This document shows, piece after piece, positions 9,045-17,814 of a DNA stretch of 64,000 bases (its first letter is position 1; every line of letters starts with the position of its first letter). The position numbers were made by a program, and so were the translations under genes. Location of the stretch: NCBI GenBank assembly GCA_964353555.1, contig CAYGWM010000001.1, positions 1-64,000 on the forward strand, written 5' to 3'. This DNA comes from PR03 sp964353555 (GTDB lineage: Bacteria > Myxococcota_A > UBA9160 > PR03). The notes under the pieces are model-generated. The model saw only the letters and a list, made by a program, of their open reading frames with translations, did no database searches and was not told the DNA's origin.

Positions 9045-9122
9045 TCACGCGTCTCGCTCGTTCGGTGGCTCCCCCGACGGCGGATTGATACCGTCGGCTT
9101 CCACCTCCGAGGGAGACCCCCC

Positions 9123-10769
9123 ATGCCCGTACACGGCGGCAAGATCCTTGCCCGCGCGCTGAAGAACGCAGGCGTCGAATGCATCTTCACCCTCTCGGGC
9201 GGCCACATCATGCCGCTCTACGACGGCTGCATCGACGAGGGCATCAAGATCGTCGACGTGCGCCACGAGCAGGCCGCCGTGCACGCCGCCGACGCGTGGG
9301 CGCGCTGCAACCCGGGCAAGATCGGCGTCGCCGCGATCACCGCGGGCCCGGGCGTGACGGACGGCGTCACCGGCGTCGCCAATGCATGGCGCGCGAACTC
9401 GCCGATCCTGGTGATCGGCGGCCAGGGTCCGTTCGCGAACCTGCGCCGCGGCTCGCTGCAGGAGATGGACCACGTCAACCTGATGCGGCCGATCACCAAG
9501 TGGGCCGACTCCTGCTACCAGACCCACCGCATCGCCGAGTACGCCGAACTGGGTATCCGCCACGCGGTGTCGGGCATCCCGGGTCCGGCGTTCCTCGAGA
9601 TTCCGATGGACGTGTTCATGGGCCAATGCGAATGGGCCGACGCGATGTTGCCGCCGATCCGCACCAATCCGCCGCGGCTCGCGCCCGATCGCGTCGAGGT
9701 GCGCGAGGCGCTCGAACTGCTGCGCCATTGCCAGCGCCCGATGTTGATGGCCGGCACCAGCGTGAAGTGGTCGATGGCGAGCCCGGCGATGAACGCGTTC
9801 CTCACCGAGACCCAGATGCCTGGCTACACGAACGGCATGGGCCGCGGCACGATCCCGCCGAACTCGCCGCAATTCCTGAACCGCTCGCGTCGCGACGCGA
9901 TGAAGAAGATCGATCTGATCATCCTCGCCGGTGCACTGCTCGACTTCCGGCTCGCGTTCGGGAAGACGATTCCGGCCGATGCAAAGGTCGTACAGCTCGA
10001 CATGGACGCGACGCTGATCGGCCAGAACCGCTACTCGGACGTCGGCCTCGTCGGCAATCTCGCCTGCACCTTCGAGTTGCTGCTCGAAGAGATGAAGAAT
10101 GCCGGCACGAAGCTCGACTTCAGCGGCTGGCGCGACGAGCTGCGCAAGATCGAGGTCGAGGAAGAGAAGAAGGTCGAAGCCGCGCTGAACTCGAACGAGA
10201 CGCCGGTGGATCCGCAGCGGATGTGCCGCGAAACGCGCGACTGGCTCGCGACGCTCGGCGACTCGATCGTGATCGGCGACGGCGGCGACATCGTCGCCAC
10301 CGCCGCGAAGATCCTCCCGGTGCCGCGCGAAGGCGCGTGGATGGATCCCGGTCCGCTCGGCACGCTCGGCGTCGGCATGCCGTTCGCGCTGGCCGCGCAG
10401 CTCGCGCATCCCGACAAGCGCGTCGTGATCGTCTACGGCGACGGCTCGTTCGGCCTGAACGGCATGGAGTACGACACCGCCGTGCGTTTCAAGCTGCCGA
10501 TCATTGGCGTGATGGGCAATGACGGTGCGTGGGGCCAGATGATGCGGCCGCAGGGCGCCGTTTATGGCTGGGATCGCCTGCAGGCGACACTGCTCGAGTA
10601 CACGCGCTACGACAAGGTCGTCGAAGCGCTCGGCGGCCATGGCGAGTACTGCGAGAAGCCCGAGGAGATCCGCCCCGCGCTCGATCGCGCCGCCGCATCG
10701 GGCAAGCCGGCGCTGGTGAACATCAAGATCCGCCAGGATCGCCAGTACAAGGGCGGCATCTACGTCTGA
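9123..10769 (+). CDS. Thiamine diphosphate-dependent enzyme (acetolactate synthase-like family)
   Basis: This 548-residue protein has the three-domain ThDP fold: a PYR domain with the activating glutamate in RHEQAAVHAADAWAR, a central Rossmann-like domain (about 190-330), and a PP domain with GDGSFGLNGMEYDTAV leading to MGNDGAWGQ as the ThDP/Mg2+ motif. Family members include acetolactate synthase, 2-hydroxyacyl-CoA lyase and related carboligases. The SGGH sequence and lack of an adjacent ilvN regulatory subunit favour a lyase or carboligase over branched-chain amino acid synthesis. The substrate is unknown. A purine-rich GAGGGAGA site lies just upstream of the ATG. Confidence 0.82.
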   Translation: MPVHGGKILARALKNAGVECIFTLSGGHIMPLYDGCIDEGIKIVDVRHEQAAVHAADAWARCNPGKIGVAAITAGPGVTDGVTGVANAWRANSPILVIGGQGPFANLRRGSLQEMDHVNLMRPITKWADSCYQTHRIAEYAELGIRHAVSGIPGPAFLEIPMDVFMGQCEWADAMLPPIRTNPPRLAPDRVEVREALELLRHCQRPMLMAGTSVKWSMASPAMNAFLTETQMPGYTNGMGRGTIPPNSPQFLNRSRRDAMKKIDLIILAGALLDFRLAFGKTIPADAKVVQLDMDATLIGQNRYSDVGLVGNLACTFELLLEEMKNAGTKLDFSGWRDELRKIEVEEEKKVEAALNSNETPVDPQRMCRETRDWLATLGDSIVIGDGGDIVATAAKILPVPREGAWMDPGPLGTLGVGMPFALAAQLAHPDKRVVIVYGDGSFGLNGMEYDTAVRFKLPIIGVMGNDGAWGQMMRPQGAVYGWDRLQATLLEYTRYDKVVEALGGHGEYCEKPEEIRPALDRAAASGKPALVNIKIRQDRQYKGGIYV

Positions 10770-10828
10770 GCAAGCCTGCGGAGCAGGCGCGCAGCGAGCC
10801 GCAGGCGAGCGAAGTGCATGAGGACGCA

Positions 10829-13612
10829 ATGAAGATGGCGACGCCGGCGATCGACGTCGCTCAGCTGGCGTCGTGGCTCGCGCGCGTTGGGCCGGTCGCG
10901 ATCGTCGATCTCGAGACGACCGGACTGCCGAACGATCCGGGCGCGCGCATCCTCGAGTTCGCGGCGCTGCTACTCGATCCCGGCGATGCGAAGCTGCGCG
11001 CCGTCGCGACGCTGATCCATCCCGAAGCACCGATCCCGCCCGCGATCCAGCGCCTCACCGGCATCAGCGACGCGCTGGTGTCGGACGCGCCGCCGCTGGA
11101 AACGGTGCGCGACGCGCTGCGCGAACAGCTCCGCGGCCGCACGATCGTCGCGCACAACGCGGATTTCGAGCGCCACTTCCTCGCGCGCTGGATCGGCGGT
11201 GAGCTCGCGAACGCCATCTATCTCGACACGCAAGACCTGCTCGCCGTCGCGCATCCCGACGCGCCGGACCTGCGCCTCGAGGGCTTCACGCGTTCGATGT
11301 TCGGCACCGAGGAGCGTCACCGCGCACTCGACGACGCTTCGGACACGCTGCGCGTGATGGCGCGCATCGCGTTCGGCGCCCGCGCGGGCGAACCGCGCTA
11401 TGCCGCCGCGCGCGCCGCGCTCTCGAAGTACGCGCCCGATTCGCCGTGGCTCGCGCTGCTGGAGAGCGAAAGCGACGCGCGCAACGCGCCCGAATCGCGC
11501 GCCTTCGTCGAGATCGGCGCGAGCGACGAGCCGGTGGTCGAGTTCGACGAAGCGGCGATTGCCGCTTCGCTGCGCGACGCCGCGCGCGGCGCGCGTCACT
11601 TCCCGGGCTACCGCGTGCGCGAAGCACAGGTCGAGCTGGCGCTGCGCTTCGCCCGCGTAATGGAACACGGTGGCCGCGTGCTCGTCGAAGGCGGAACCGG
11701 CGTCGGGAAGTCGCTCGCGTATCTGGCCGCGGCGATTCCCTTTGCGATGCGGGAAGCGGAACGCGCGAAGGAAGCGGGAGTGCGCGCGCGCCCGGTCGTA
11801 GTCTCGACGCGTACCAAGCTGCTGCAGGATCAACTGCTTTCGAAGGACATCCCCGCCGCCGCGCGCTTCCTCGGCTACCCGTCGCTGCGCGCGGTGTCGA
11901 TCAAAGGCCGCGCGAACTACGCATGCGAGCGTCGCCTGGCTGCAGTGTTGGCCGAGGCGCGCGAGGCGCAGCTCTTTCCGGAGCAGCGGCAGGCCTACGC
12001 GGTGCTCGCCGCGTGCGCGTCGATCCGTCCGCATGGCGAACTCGGCTCGGTGCCGGCCGCCTGGTTGCGGCGCCACCCGCCGCTGCTCGATCTGCTGCGC
12101 CGCTCGGTCGCGACGCGCGCCGAGCAGTGCACGCGCGAACAGTGCGCGATGCACCCGCACTGCGCGTTCGGTCGGCGCCGCGCAGCGCTGGCGCAGGCGC
12201 ACCTGGTCGTCGCGAATCACGATCTGCTGCTGCGCTGGCCGCCCGATTACCCGGCGTTCGCGCACGCGATCGTCGATGAAGCGCACGAACTCTCCGACGT
12301 CGCCGACGAAGTGTATGCGCTCACCGTGCGTCCCGATGAAGTGCTCGAACGCATCGACGACGTCTTCGGAAGGCCCGATCAAGCCGCGCGGCGCGAAGGC
12401 AGCGACGGCATGCTGCCCGCCTCGAAGCGACGCGCGCTGCGCAAGGACGCAGTCGCGTGGCGGCGCGCCGTGCAGCAAGAACTCGTCGCGCTCGGCCGCT
12501 CGCTCGAACCGCTCGCGAGCGAGTTCGGCGAGGTGCAGGTGCCCGAACACGCAGGGCCGCACTTCGAGGCTGCGGCGCACTGCGCCGAGATTGCCGCGCT
12601 GCGCATCGACGAGGTGTCGCGCGAGATGGAGGCGGCCGTCGATCCCGAAGAGTCGAACGGCGGCATCGCGCGCAACGCGACCGAACTGCGCGGCGCCGCG
12701 AGCGCGTTGCGGCTCGCGTTCCAGGGCGCCGAAGACTCGGTCGCGTCGTTCGACGGCATCGACGCGCCGTGGGATCGCTGGCGGCTCGCGGTGCGGCTGG
12801 TCTCGCCGGCGTCCGCATTCCGCGAAAACTTCCTCGAACGCCTCGAGTCCTTCGCCGGCGTCTCGGCGAGCCTCTTCGTCGGCGGCGACGCGTTCGCGGC
12901 GCTCGGCGAGATCGGCGTGACCGGCGGCGGCACGGAAGTGGAAACGCTGTCGGTCCCGAGCCCGTTCCCGTACGAGAAACACATGCGCGTCGCGGCGCTT
13001 TCCGGCGGCGCCGACCTGGTGCGCGAAACGGTGGACGTGCTCGCAACGCTCGCGCGTCACCTCGGCGGTCGCACGCTCGGCCTCTTCACCAGCTTGCGGC
13101 GCATGAACGACGTCGCCGCTCTGCTCGCCGAGCGGCTGCGCGACGACGGCATCGAAGTGCTCGCACCGCGCCGCGCCTCGGACGACCCGAGCGCGCTGGT
13201 CGAACGCTTCCGCCAGGGTGGCGCGGTACTGCTCGGCGCGCGCAAGTTCTGGCAAGGGCTCGACCTGCCGGGCGAGCAGCTCCAGGCCGTCGTGATCGAG
13301 AAGCTGCCGTTCGAAGTACCCACAGAATTGCGGCGCCGCCGCGAGCTGCGCTTGAAGCGCGAGGGCATCGACGCCTTCGAGCGTTTCGCGCTCGGCAAGA
13401 TGCTGCTGAACCTGAAGCAGATGGTGGGGCGCTTGATCCGCAGCGAAGACGATCGCGGGATCGTCGTGCTGGTCGAGTCGCGGCCGGAGAAGCGCTACTT
13501 CCGCCGCCTCGGCGACGCGCTGCCGCCGGGCTCGCGCGTGGTGCTGGCGGAGCCCGAAGACCTCGTCGCGCTGCTCACCGAAGTGGGAATCGGCGCTGCG
13601 GACGGCTGCTAG
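10829..13612 (+). CDS. dinG: DinG-family helicase fused to a DEDDh 3'-5' exonuclease domain
   Basis: The N-terminal ~180 residues of this 927-residue protein form a DnaQ-like exonuclease: VDLETTG (Exo I), VAHNADFERHFL (Exo II) and HRALDDASDT (Exo III). The rest is an XPD/DinG-like helicase with Walker A GGTGVGKS, DEAH box VDEAHEL, and C-terminal motifs ARKFWQGLDLPGE and QMVGRLIRSEDDRG. Four cysteines sit in the iron-sulfur position with spacing C-x67-C-x4-C-x5-C, close to E. coli DinG. Proteins with the exonuclease are typical of Firmicutes and usually lack the cluster, so having both is notable. ATG 10829 follows an AGGA ribosome site. Likely role: resolving R-loops or unusual DNA structures at forks. 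Confidence 0.9.
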   Translation: MKMATPAIDVAQLASWLARVGPVAIVDLETTGLPNDPGARILEFAALLLDPGDAKLRAVATLIHPEAPIPPAIQRLTGISDALVSDAPPLETVRDALREQLRGRTIVAHNADFERHFLARWIGGELANAIYLDTQDLLAVAHPDAPDLRLEGFTRSMFGTEERHRALDDASDTLRVMARIAFGARAGEPRYAAARAALSKYAPDSPWLALLESESDARNAPESRAFVEIGASDEPVVEFDEAAIAASLRDAARGARHFPGYRVREAQVELALRFARVMEHGGRVLVEGGTGVGKSLAYLAAAIPFAMREAERAKEAGVRARPVVVSTRTKLLQDQLLSKDIPAAARFLGYPSLRAVSIKGRANYACERRLAAVLAEAREAQLFPEQRQAYAVLAACASIRPHGELGSVPAAWLRRHPPLLDLLRRSVATRAEQCTREQCAMHPHCAFGRRRAALAQAHLVVANHDLLLRWPPDYPAFAHAIVDEAHELSDVADEVYALTVRPDEVLERIDDVFGRPDQAARREGSDGMLPASKRRALRKDAVAWRRAVQQELVALGRSLEPLASEFGEVQVPEHAGPHFEAAAHCAEIAALRIDEVSREMEAAVDPEESNGGIARNATELRGAASALRLAFQGAEDSVASFDGIDAPWDRWRLAVRLVSPASAFRENFLERLESFAGVSASLFVGGDAFAALGEIGVTGGGTEVETLSVPSPFPYEKHMRVAALSGGADLVRETVDVLATLARHLGGRTLGLFTSLRRMNDVAALLAERLRDDGIEVLAPRRASDDPSALVERFRQGGAVLLGARKFWQGLDLPGEQLQAVVIEKLPFEVPTELRRRRELRLKREGIDAFERFALGKMLLNLKQMVGRLIRSEDDRGIVVLVESRPEKRYFRRLGDALPPGSRVVLAEPEDLVALLTEVGIGAADGC

Positions 13613-13621
13613 GCTGCGCGC

Positions 13622-14350
13622 GTGATCGACAACCCCGTCGCCCTCGTGACCGGCGCCGCGCGCGGAATCGGCGCGGCCTGCGCGCGCGCGCTCGCTGCCG
13701 AGGGCTTCTGCGTCGCGATCCACTACAACGGCAGCGCCGACGCCGCGGCGAAGCTCGCGGGCGAGTTGCCCGACGCCTTCGCGCTGCGCGCGGACCTCGC
13801 CGATCCCGCGGCGATCGACGCGCTGCTCGCGGAACTCGCCGAGCGCGCCGGCCGCATCGACGTGCTCGTCAACAATGCCGGTCTCACGCGCAATGCGCCG
13901 ACGCCGGTGATGAAACTCGACGACTACGACGCGGTGGCGGCGCTGTCGCGCGGTACCTGGTACTTGACCAAGCTCGTGCTGCGCAAGTTCATGATGAAGC
14001 AGAAGTCCGGGCGCATCATCCAGATCTCGAGCGTGGTGGGACACATCGGGAACCGCGGGCAATCGCCGTACACGATGGCGAAGGCGGGGCTCGACGCGCT
14101 GACGCGCTCGCTCGCGCTGGAACTCGCCGATCGCAACATCCTGGTGAACTCGGTGGCGCCCGGTTTCATCGAGACCGACATGACGGCCGCGCTGCCCGAG
14201 CAGGCGAAGCAGCAGATCCTCGCGCGCATCCCGCTCGGGCGGATGGGCACGCCCGAAGAGGTGGCCGAGGTGGTGGCGTTCCTCGCGACGCGCGGCGGCT
14301 ACATCCAGGGCTCCGTGATCCATGTGAACGGGGGCCTTTACGGCGGCTGA
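13622..14350 (+). CDS. Short-chain dehydrogenase/reductase, FabG-like
   Basis: This 242-residue classical SDR has the cofactor motif TGAARGIG at about 11-18, NNAG in the middle, the catalytic Ser in ISSVVG and YTMAK as YxxxK, and ends with the HVNGG sequence common in FabG-type 3-oxoacyl reductases. NADPH-dependent reduction of a 3-oxoacyl thioester is the family expectation; substrate carrier (ACP or CoA) is not readable. The GTG start at 13622 lies 10 bp after dinG. The downstream nucleoside-sugar-type SDR begins almost at its stop codon. Confidence 0.85.
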   Translation: MIDNPVALVTGAARGIGAACARALAAEGFCVAIHYNGSADAAAKLAGELPDAFALRADLADPAAIDALLAELAERAGRIDVLVNNAGLTRNAPTPVMKLDDYDAVAALSRGTWYLTKLVLRKFMMKQKSGRIIQISSVVGHIGNRGQSPYTMAKAGLDALTRSLALELADRNILVNSVAPGFIETDMTAALPEQAKQQILARIPLGRMGTPEEVAEVVAFLATRGGYIQGSVIHVNGGLYGG

Positions 14351-14359
14351 ACGCGCGCG

Positions 14360-15248
14360 ATGTCTCGTCGCGGGCTGCGGCTACGTCGGAGCGGCGCTGG
14401 CTGCGCAGTTGCGCGATGCAGGCCACGAGGTATTCGGGCTGAAGCGCCAGCCTGCGGGTCTGCCCGATGGTGTGACGCCCATCCAGGCCGATCTGGCCGA
14501 CGCGCATTCGCTCGCTGCCGCACTCGCCCGCATCGGCGAATCGCTCGACGTCGTGGTCTACGCCGCCGCGGCGGATCGCGGCGACGATGAGTCGTATCGG
14601 CGCTCGTACGTCGACGGACTGCGCAATGTGATCGGCGCGCTGCATGCGCGCTCCGCGAAGCCTGCGGCGGTGCTGTTCACGTCGAGCACCGCAGTCTATG
14701 CGCAGGCCGACGGCTCGTGGGTCGACGAATCGACTGCGACGGCGCCGCACGACTTTCGCGGGCTGCGCATGCTGGAAGCCGAAGCGGTGCTCGCGACGAG
14801 CGGTTTCCTGGCTGCGTCGCTGCGACTCGGCGGCATCTACGGTCCCGGTCGCACGCGACTCGTCGAAAGCGTGCGCAGCGGCCGCGCGACGATCCGGCCG
14901 GGCCCTCCGCGCTATGGCAATCGCATCCACCGCGACGACGCCGCCGGCGCGCTTGCGCATCTCGCGGCGCTGGCGCTCGGGGGTCGCGTGCTCGATCCGA
15001 TCTACCTCGGCGTCGACGACGAGCCGAGCGACGAGGCGGTGGTGCTGCGCTGGATCGCGTCGCAACTAGGTGTCGCGGAGCCGCCGGTTCGCGACGACGA
15101 GCCGGCCGCGAGCGTGCGCGACGGCGATCGACCCACTTCGAACAAGCGCTGCTCGAACGCGCGGCTGCGCGCGACTGGCTATCGCTTCCGGTTCCCGACC
15201 TTCCGCGAGGGCTACGCCGCGGCGATCGCGCTCGCTACTTCACCGTGA
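14360..15248 (+). CDS. NAD(P)-dependent epimerase-like SDR with an apparent N-terminal frameshift
   Basis: The frame ending at 15248 encodes a YeeZ-like extended SDR: Rossmann motif VAGCGYVGAALA, FTSSTAVYAQ, LRLGGIYGPGR. The Rossmann part has no ATG, GTG or TTG before it; the first such codon in frame is TTG 14409, after the cofactor site. An ATG at 14360 is one base out of frame: removing the T at 14363 would give M-L-V-A-G-C-G-Y-V-G, a normal start for this family. Either the sequence has a 1-nt insertion, the gene is damaged, or translation uses an unusual start. The catalytic Y-x3-K is not obvious. It overlaps the convergent DUF4399 gene by 14 bp. Confidence 0.65.
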
Positions 15249-15714
15249 TCGTAATCGGCTCCGAGACCAGCGGTGGCTCGTGCGGCACGTGGTCCTTGTC
15301 GCCGAGCACAAGCTGGAGCGTGTGCTTGCCGGGCGTCAGTGCGGCGTTGGTCTCGGTCTGACCGCCGCCGAAATGAAGGTGCTTGTCGTCCTTCGGGAGC
15401 GGCACATCGAGGGCCGGCAGCTCGGAGTCGATGATCAGGTGGTGGTGACCGGTGTTCGGCGTCGCGACGCCCGCCGGCGCGACGCCCATGCCGATGAGTC
15501 CGAAGCGCACCGTCACCGGACTCGAAACCGTTTCGCCGTTTGCGGGCGAGATGAGGTAAAGCTTCGCGTCGGCGGGACGCGGCGTGCGCACGATCGCGTT
15601 GGCGGCCGCGGCTCTTGGTGCGGCCTCCTCCGCGCGTGCAGCAGGCAGCGCGGCGAACGCGACGAGCACGACGGCGAGCGCCGAGACCGAGACGAGGCGG
15701 ACGTGAAGGCTCAT
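15235..15714 (-). CDS. DUF4399-type exported protein
   Basis: The 159-residue precursor starts with a classical signal peptide (MSLHVRLVSVSALAVVLVAF, predicted cleavage near ARA-EEA). The mature part has the DUF4399 features LYLISPANGETVSSPVTVRF, a GHHHLIID histidine cluster and DKHLHFGGGQTE, ending in LVSEPITITV. It is probably a periplasmic or secreted beta-sandwich protein; function of the family is unknown and the histidines suggest metal binding. AAGGGAG five bases before the ATG supports the start. That ATG overlaps the ATG of the divergent membrane gene by two bases. Confidence 0.8.
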   Translation of the reverse strand: MSLHVRLVSVSALAVVLVAFAALPAARAEEAAPRAAAANAIVRTPRPADAKLYLISPANGETVSSPVTVRFGLIGMGVAPAGVATPNTGHHHLIIDSELPALDVPLPKDDKHLHFGGGQTETNAALTPGKHTLQLVLGDKDHVPHEPPLVSEPITITVK

Positions 15715-17680
15715 GGCATCTCCCTTCGATGACGACAGCGATCCTACGCGATCACCGGTCGTGCTGAAAGCACGACGCGGGAACGCCGTCGCGATCGCGG
15801 CCGCGCTGCTGCTGCTCTTTGCGACGCTCGTCGCGTTGCGGCTGCACGGATTCTCGCTGGCGGCCTGGCACGAGGTGATCGACGGCAGCGCACCCAGCGA
15901 GGTGCTTCTCGGCGAGCCGCGGATGATCCGCTCCGACGACTGGAAGGTGCATCTGCCGCTGCTACTCGCGCAGACCGCGCAGACGCCGCGCTTCCCGGTG
16001 GTGAATCCGAGCGTCGGTCTCGGACAGAGCATGCTGCTGCCGGTCGACGCACTGGTCGCGCATTGGGTTGCGCTGTTCCGCCCGACGATGTGGGGATTCC
16101 TGCTCGGGCCCGACACGGGGATCGCGTGGCTGTGGTGGAGTCGCGTGCTCGGGCTCTTCGGGGTCTGGTTCGCGGTGTTGGCGGTGGTGACGCGCGGGCG
16201 TTTCGCACCTGCGGCGACCGGTGCTGCGCTTCTCGCGTGCGCGCCGTTCTTCCAGTTCTGGGCGTTCAACAGCGCGCCGCAGGTGACCAGCATGGGCGCG
16301 GCGTTCCTCGCGACGGTCGCGCTTGCGCGCGCGAAAGAATGGCGCTCGATCGTCGCGGCTGCGCTCGCGCTCGCGCTGTCGGGCGCATGGTTCGCGCTGT
16401 CGATCTATCCGCCGTATCAGGTGACGCTCGGCTGGCTCTACGTCGCGCTAGTAACGGGCTGGCTGCTCGATGCACGAGACGAGTTGCCGCTGCGCAATCA
16501 CGTTGCGCTGCGTGCGCTCGCGCTCGCTGCGGCCGGTGTCAGCGTCGTCGCCGTGGTCGCCGCGTTTGCGTCCGATGCGAGTGATGCGATCGCGCTGATG
16601 CGCGACACCGCGTACCCCGGCCGCCGGATGTCGACCGGTGCCGAGCGCAACCTCGCGGAGCTGTGGAACACCAACCTCGGCGCACCGCTGTGGGCCGAGA
16701 AGTGGGGCCCGCTCTTCAACATCTGCGAGGCCGCGTCGTTCTGGATGCTATCGCCAGTGCCGATCACGTTGTTGCTGTGGCGCCGCACGCGCGGCGAGCG
16801 CATCGATGCGCTGACGGCGACCATCGCTCTCTACGCAGTTGTGATGACGCTCTACGCGCTGATCGGAGTTCCAACGTTCCTCGCGCGCGTGACGGCGCTG
16901 GGTTTCGTGCCTGGCAGGCGGGCCGTGATCGGGATCGGCATCGCCGATGCGATTCTGCTGGTGCGTTTCGCCGCGTGCAGCGCTGCTGCGCGACGCGAAG
17001 AGCGCGGGCGCGTGTTGGCAATCGCGCTCGCGTGGTTCGCGGTGCTGGCGGGCTGCTCGTTTTGGCTCGCGCGCGAGCTGCCCGATGCGCGGCTTCCGGT
17101 GCTGCTCGCGTTCGCGTTCGGGAACGCCGTGCTCGCAGCGTTCGTGCTGTGGATGCCGCGCAGCGCACTATTGGCGCTCGTCGCGCTGTCAGCGATCAGC
17201 ACGCTGTGGTTCAACCCGCTTGCGGTGGGCGGCGCCGCCTATCTGCGCGACAACGCGCTCGCCCAGAAGATCACCGAGATCGATCGCGCGGAAGGCGGCG
17301 ACACCACCTGGGTTTCGTTCGGTCGCGACGACCTGCCGAACTTGTTCCGCGCGATCGGCGTGCGCGCGCTGAACGGCGTCCACCCGATCCCGCAGCTCGC
17401 GCTGTGGAAGCGCATCGACCCCGCCGGCCGCTTTCGCAACGTCTACAACCGCTACGCGCACATCGCATTTGCCGCCGTGTCGTCGGGCGAGCCGCGCTTC
17501 CAACTCCATTCGCAGGACTACGTGATCGTGCAGATCCGCCCGAACTCCGACGAGTTCCGCGCGCTCGGCGTCACCCACGTGCTCGTCCGCGACGACGCAG
17601 CCGCCGCCTTCGAGCGCCTGAGCGGCTTCGAGCCCCTCGCGACGATCGGCCCAAACCACCTATACCACGTCCCGAAGTAG
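15713..17680 (+). CDS. Large polytopic membrane protein, probable surface-glycan glycosyltransferase (GT-C-like)
   Basis: This protein of up to 655 residues has about twelve hydrophobic segments and a soluble C-terminal domain. Its first outer loop carries GEPRMIRSDDWKVHLPLLL, the RSD-[DE]-W pattern of large uncharacterised bacterial membrane proteins linked to glycan assembly. The C-terminus ends LGVTHVLVRDD...NHLYHVPK, much like other glycan membrane proteins in this window. Acidic residues in early loops fit lipid-linked sugar transferases, but no sugar can be assigned. ATG 15713 overlaps the divergent gene's start codon; GTG 15761, just before the first helix, is an alternative. Confidence 0.7.
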   Translation: MASPFDDDSDPTRSPVVLKARRGNAVAIAAALLLLFATLVALRLHGFSLAAWHEVIDGSAPSEVLLGEPRMIRSDDWKVHLPLLLAQTAQTPRFPVVNPSVGLGQSMLLPVDALVAHWVALFRPTMWGFLLGPDTGIAWLWWSRVLGLFGVWFAVLAVVTRGRFAPAATGAALLACAPFFQFWAFNSAPQVTSMGAAFLATVALARAKEWRSIVAAALALALSGAWFALSIYPPYQVTLGWLYVALVTGWLLDARDELPLRNHVALRALALAAAGVSVVAVVAAFASDASDAIALMRDTAYPGRRMSTGAERNLAELWNTNLGAPLWAEKWGPLFNICEAASFWMLSPVPITLLLWRRTRGERIDALTATIALYAVVMTLYALIGVPTFLARVTALGFVPGRRAVIGIGIADAILLVRFAACSAAARREERGRVLAIALAWFAVLAGCSFWLARELPDARLPVLLAFAFGNAVLAAFVLWMPRSALLALVALSAISTLWFNPLAVGGAAYLRDNALAQKITEIDRAEGGDTTWVSFGRDDLPNLFRAIGVRALNGVHPIPQLALWKRIDPAGRFRNVYNRYAHIAFAAVSSGEPRFQLHSQDYVIVQIRPNSDEFRALGVTHVLVRDDAAAAFERLSGFEPLATIGPNHLYHVPK

Positions 17681-17686
17681 CAGAAT

Positions 17687-17814
17687 GGAGGAGAAAGGGA
17701 GAAAGGGGACGGTCCTGGGCGAGGACGGGCTGAGGACTGGAGGGACACACCTCGGCAAGTGTGTCCCTCCAGTCCTCAGCCAGGTCACTTCGAGGACCGT
17801 CCCCTTTCTCCTCC
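17687..17814. repeat. Compound palindromic element (REP/BIME-like) between convergent genes
   Basis: The core is a perfect 21-bp inverted repeat, 17730-17750 with 17759-17779, around an 8-base loop. An outer 16-bp perfect pair, 17701-17716 with 17793-17808, begins with GGGGACGGTCCT, and a third purine/pyrimidine pair closes the element (17687-17697 with 17804-17814). Nested perfect arms with a GGGGAC head resemble REP-type elements mobilised by RAYT transposases; no such transposase is in the window. There is no T-tract, but the hairpin could still end transcription from both sides. The stop codon of the minus-strand glycosyltransferase lies inside it. Confidence 0.8.

Noticed and set aside
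9123..10769. ThDP enzyme considered as acetolactate synthase IlvB.
   Set aside because: No ilvN or ilvC neighbour, and an SGGH-type active-site region is more like lyase/carboligase relatives; kept as a general family call.
10770..10828. GC-rich hairpin (GCCTG...CAGGC near 10776) after the ThDP gene considered as an intrinsic terminator.
   Set aside because: The stem is five base pairs with no T-tract, and dinG follows directly in the same direction.
10970..14323. A minus-strand open frame of more than 1,100 codons opposite dinG and the SDR gene.
   Set aside because: It is the antisense of well-supported genes; in GC-rich coding DNA stop codons are rare on the opposite strand. Its product is Arg/His/Ala-rich without any domain.
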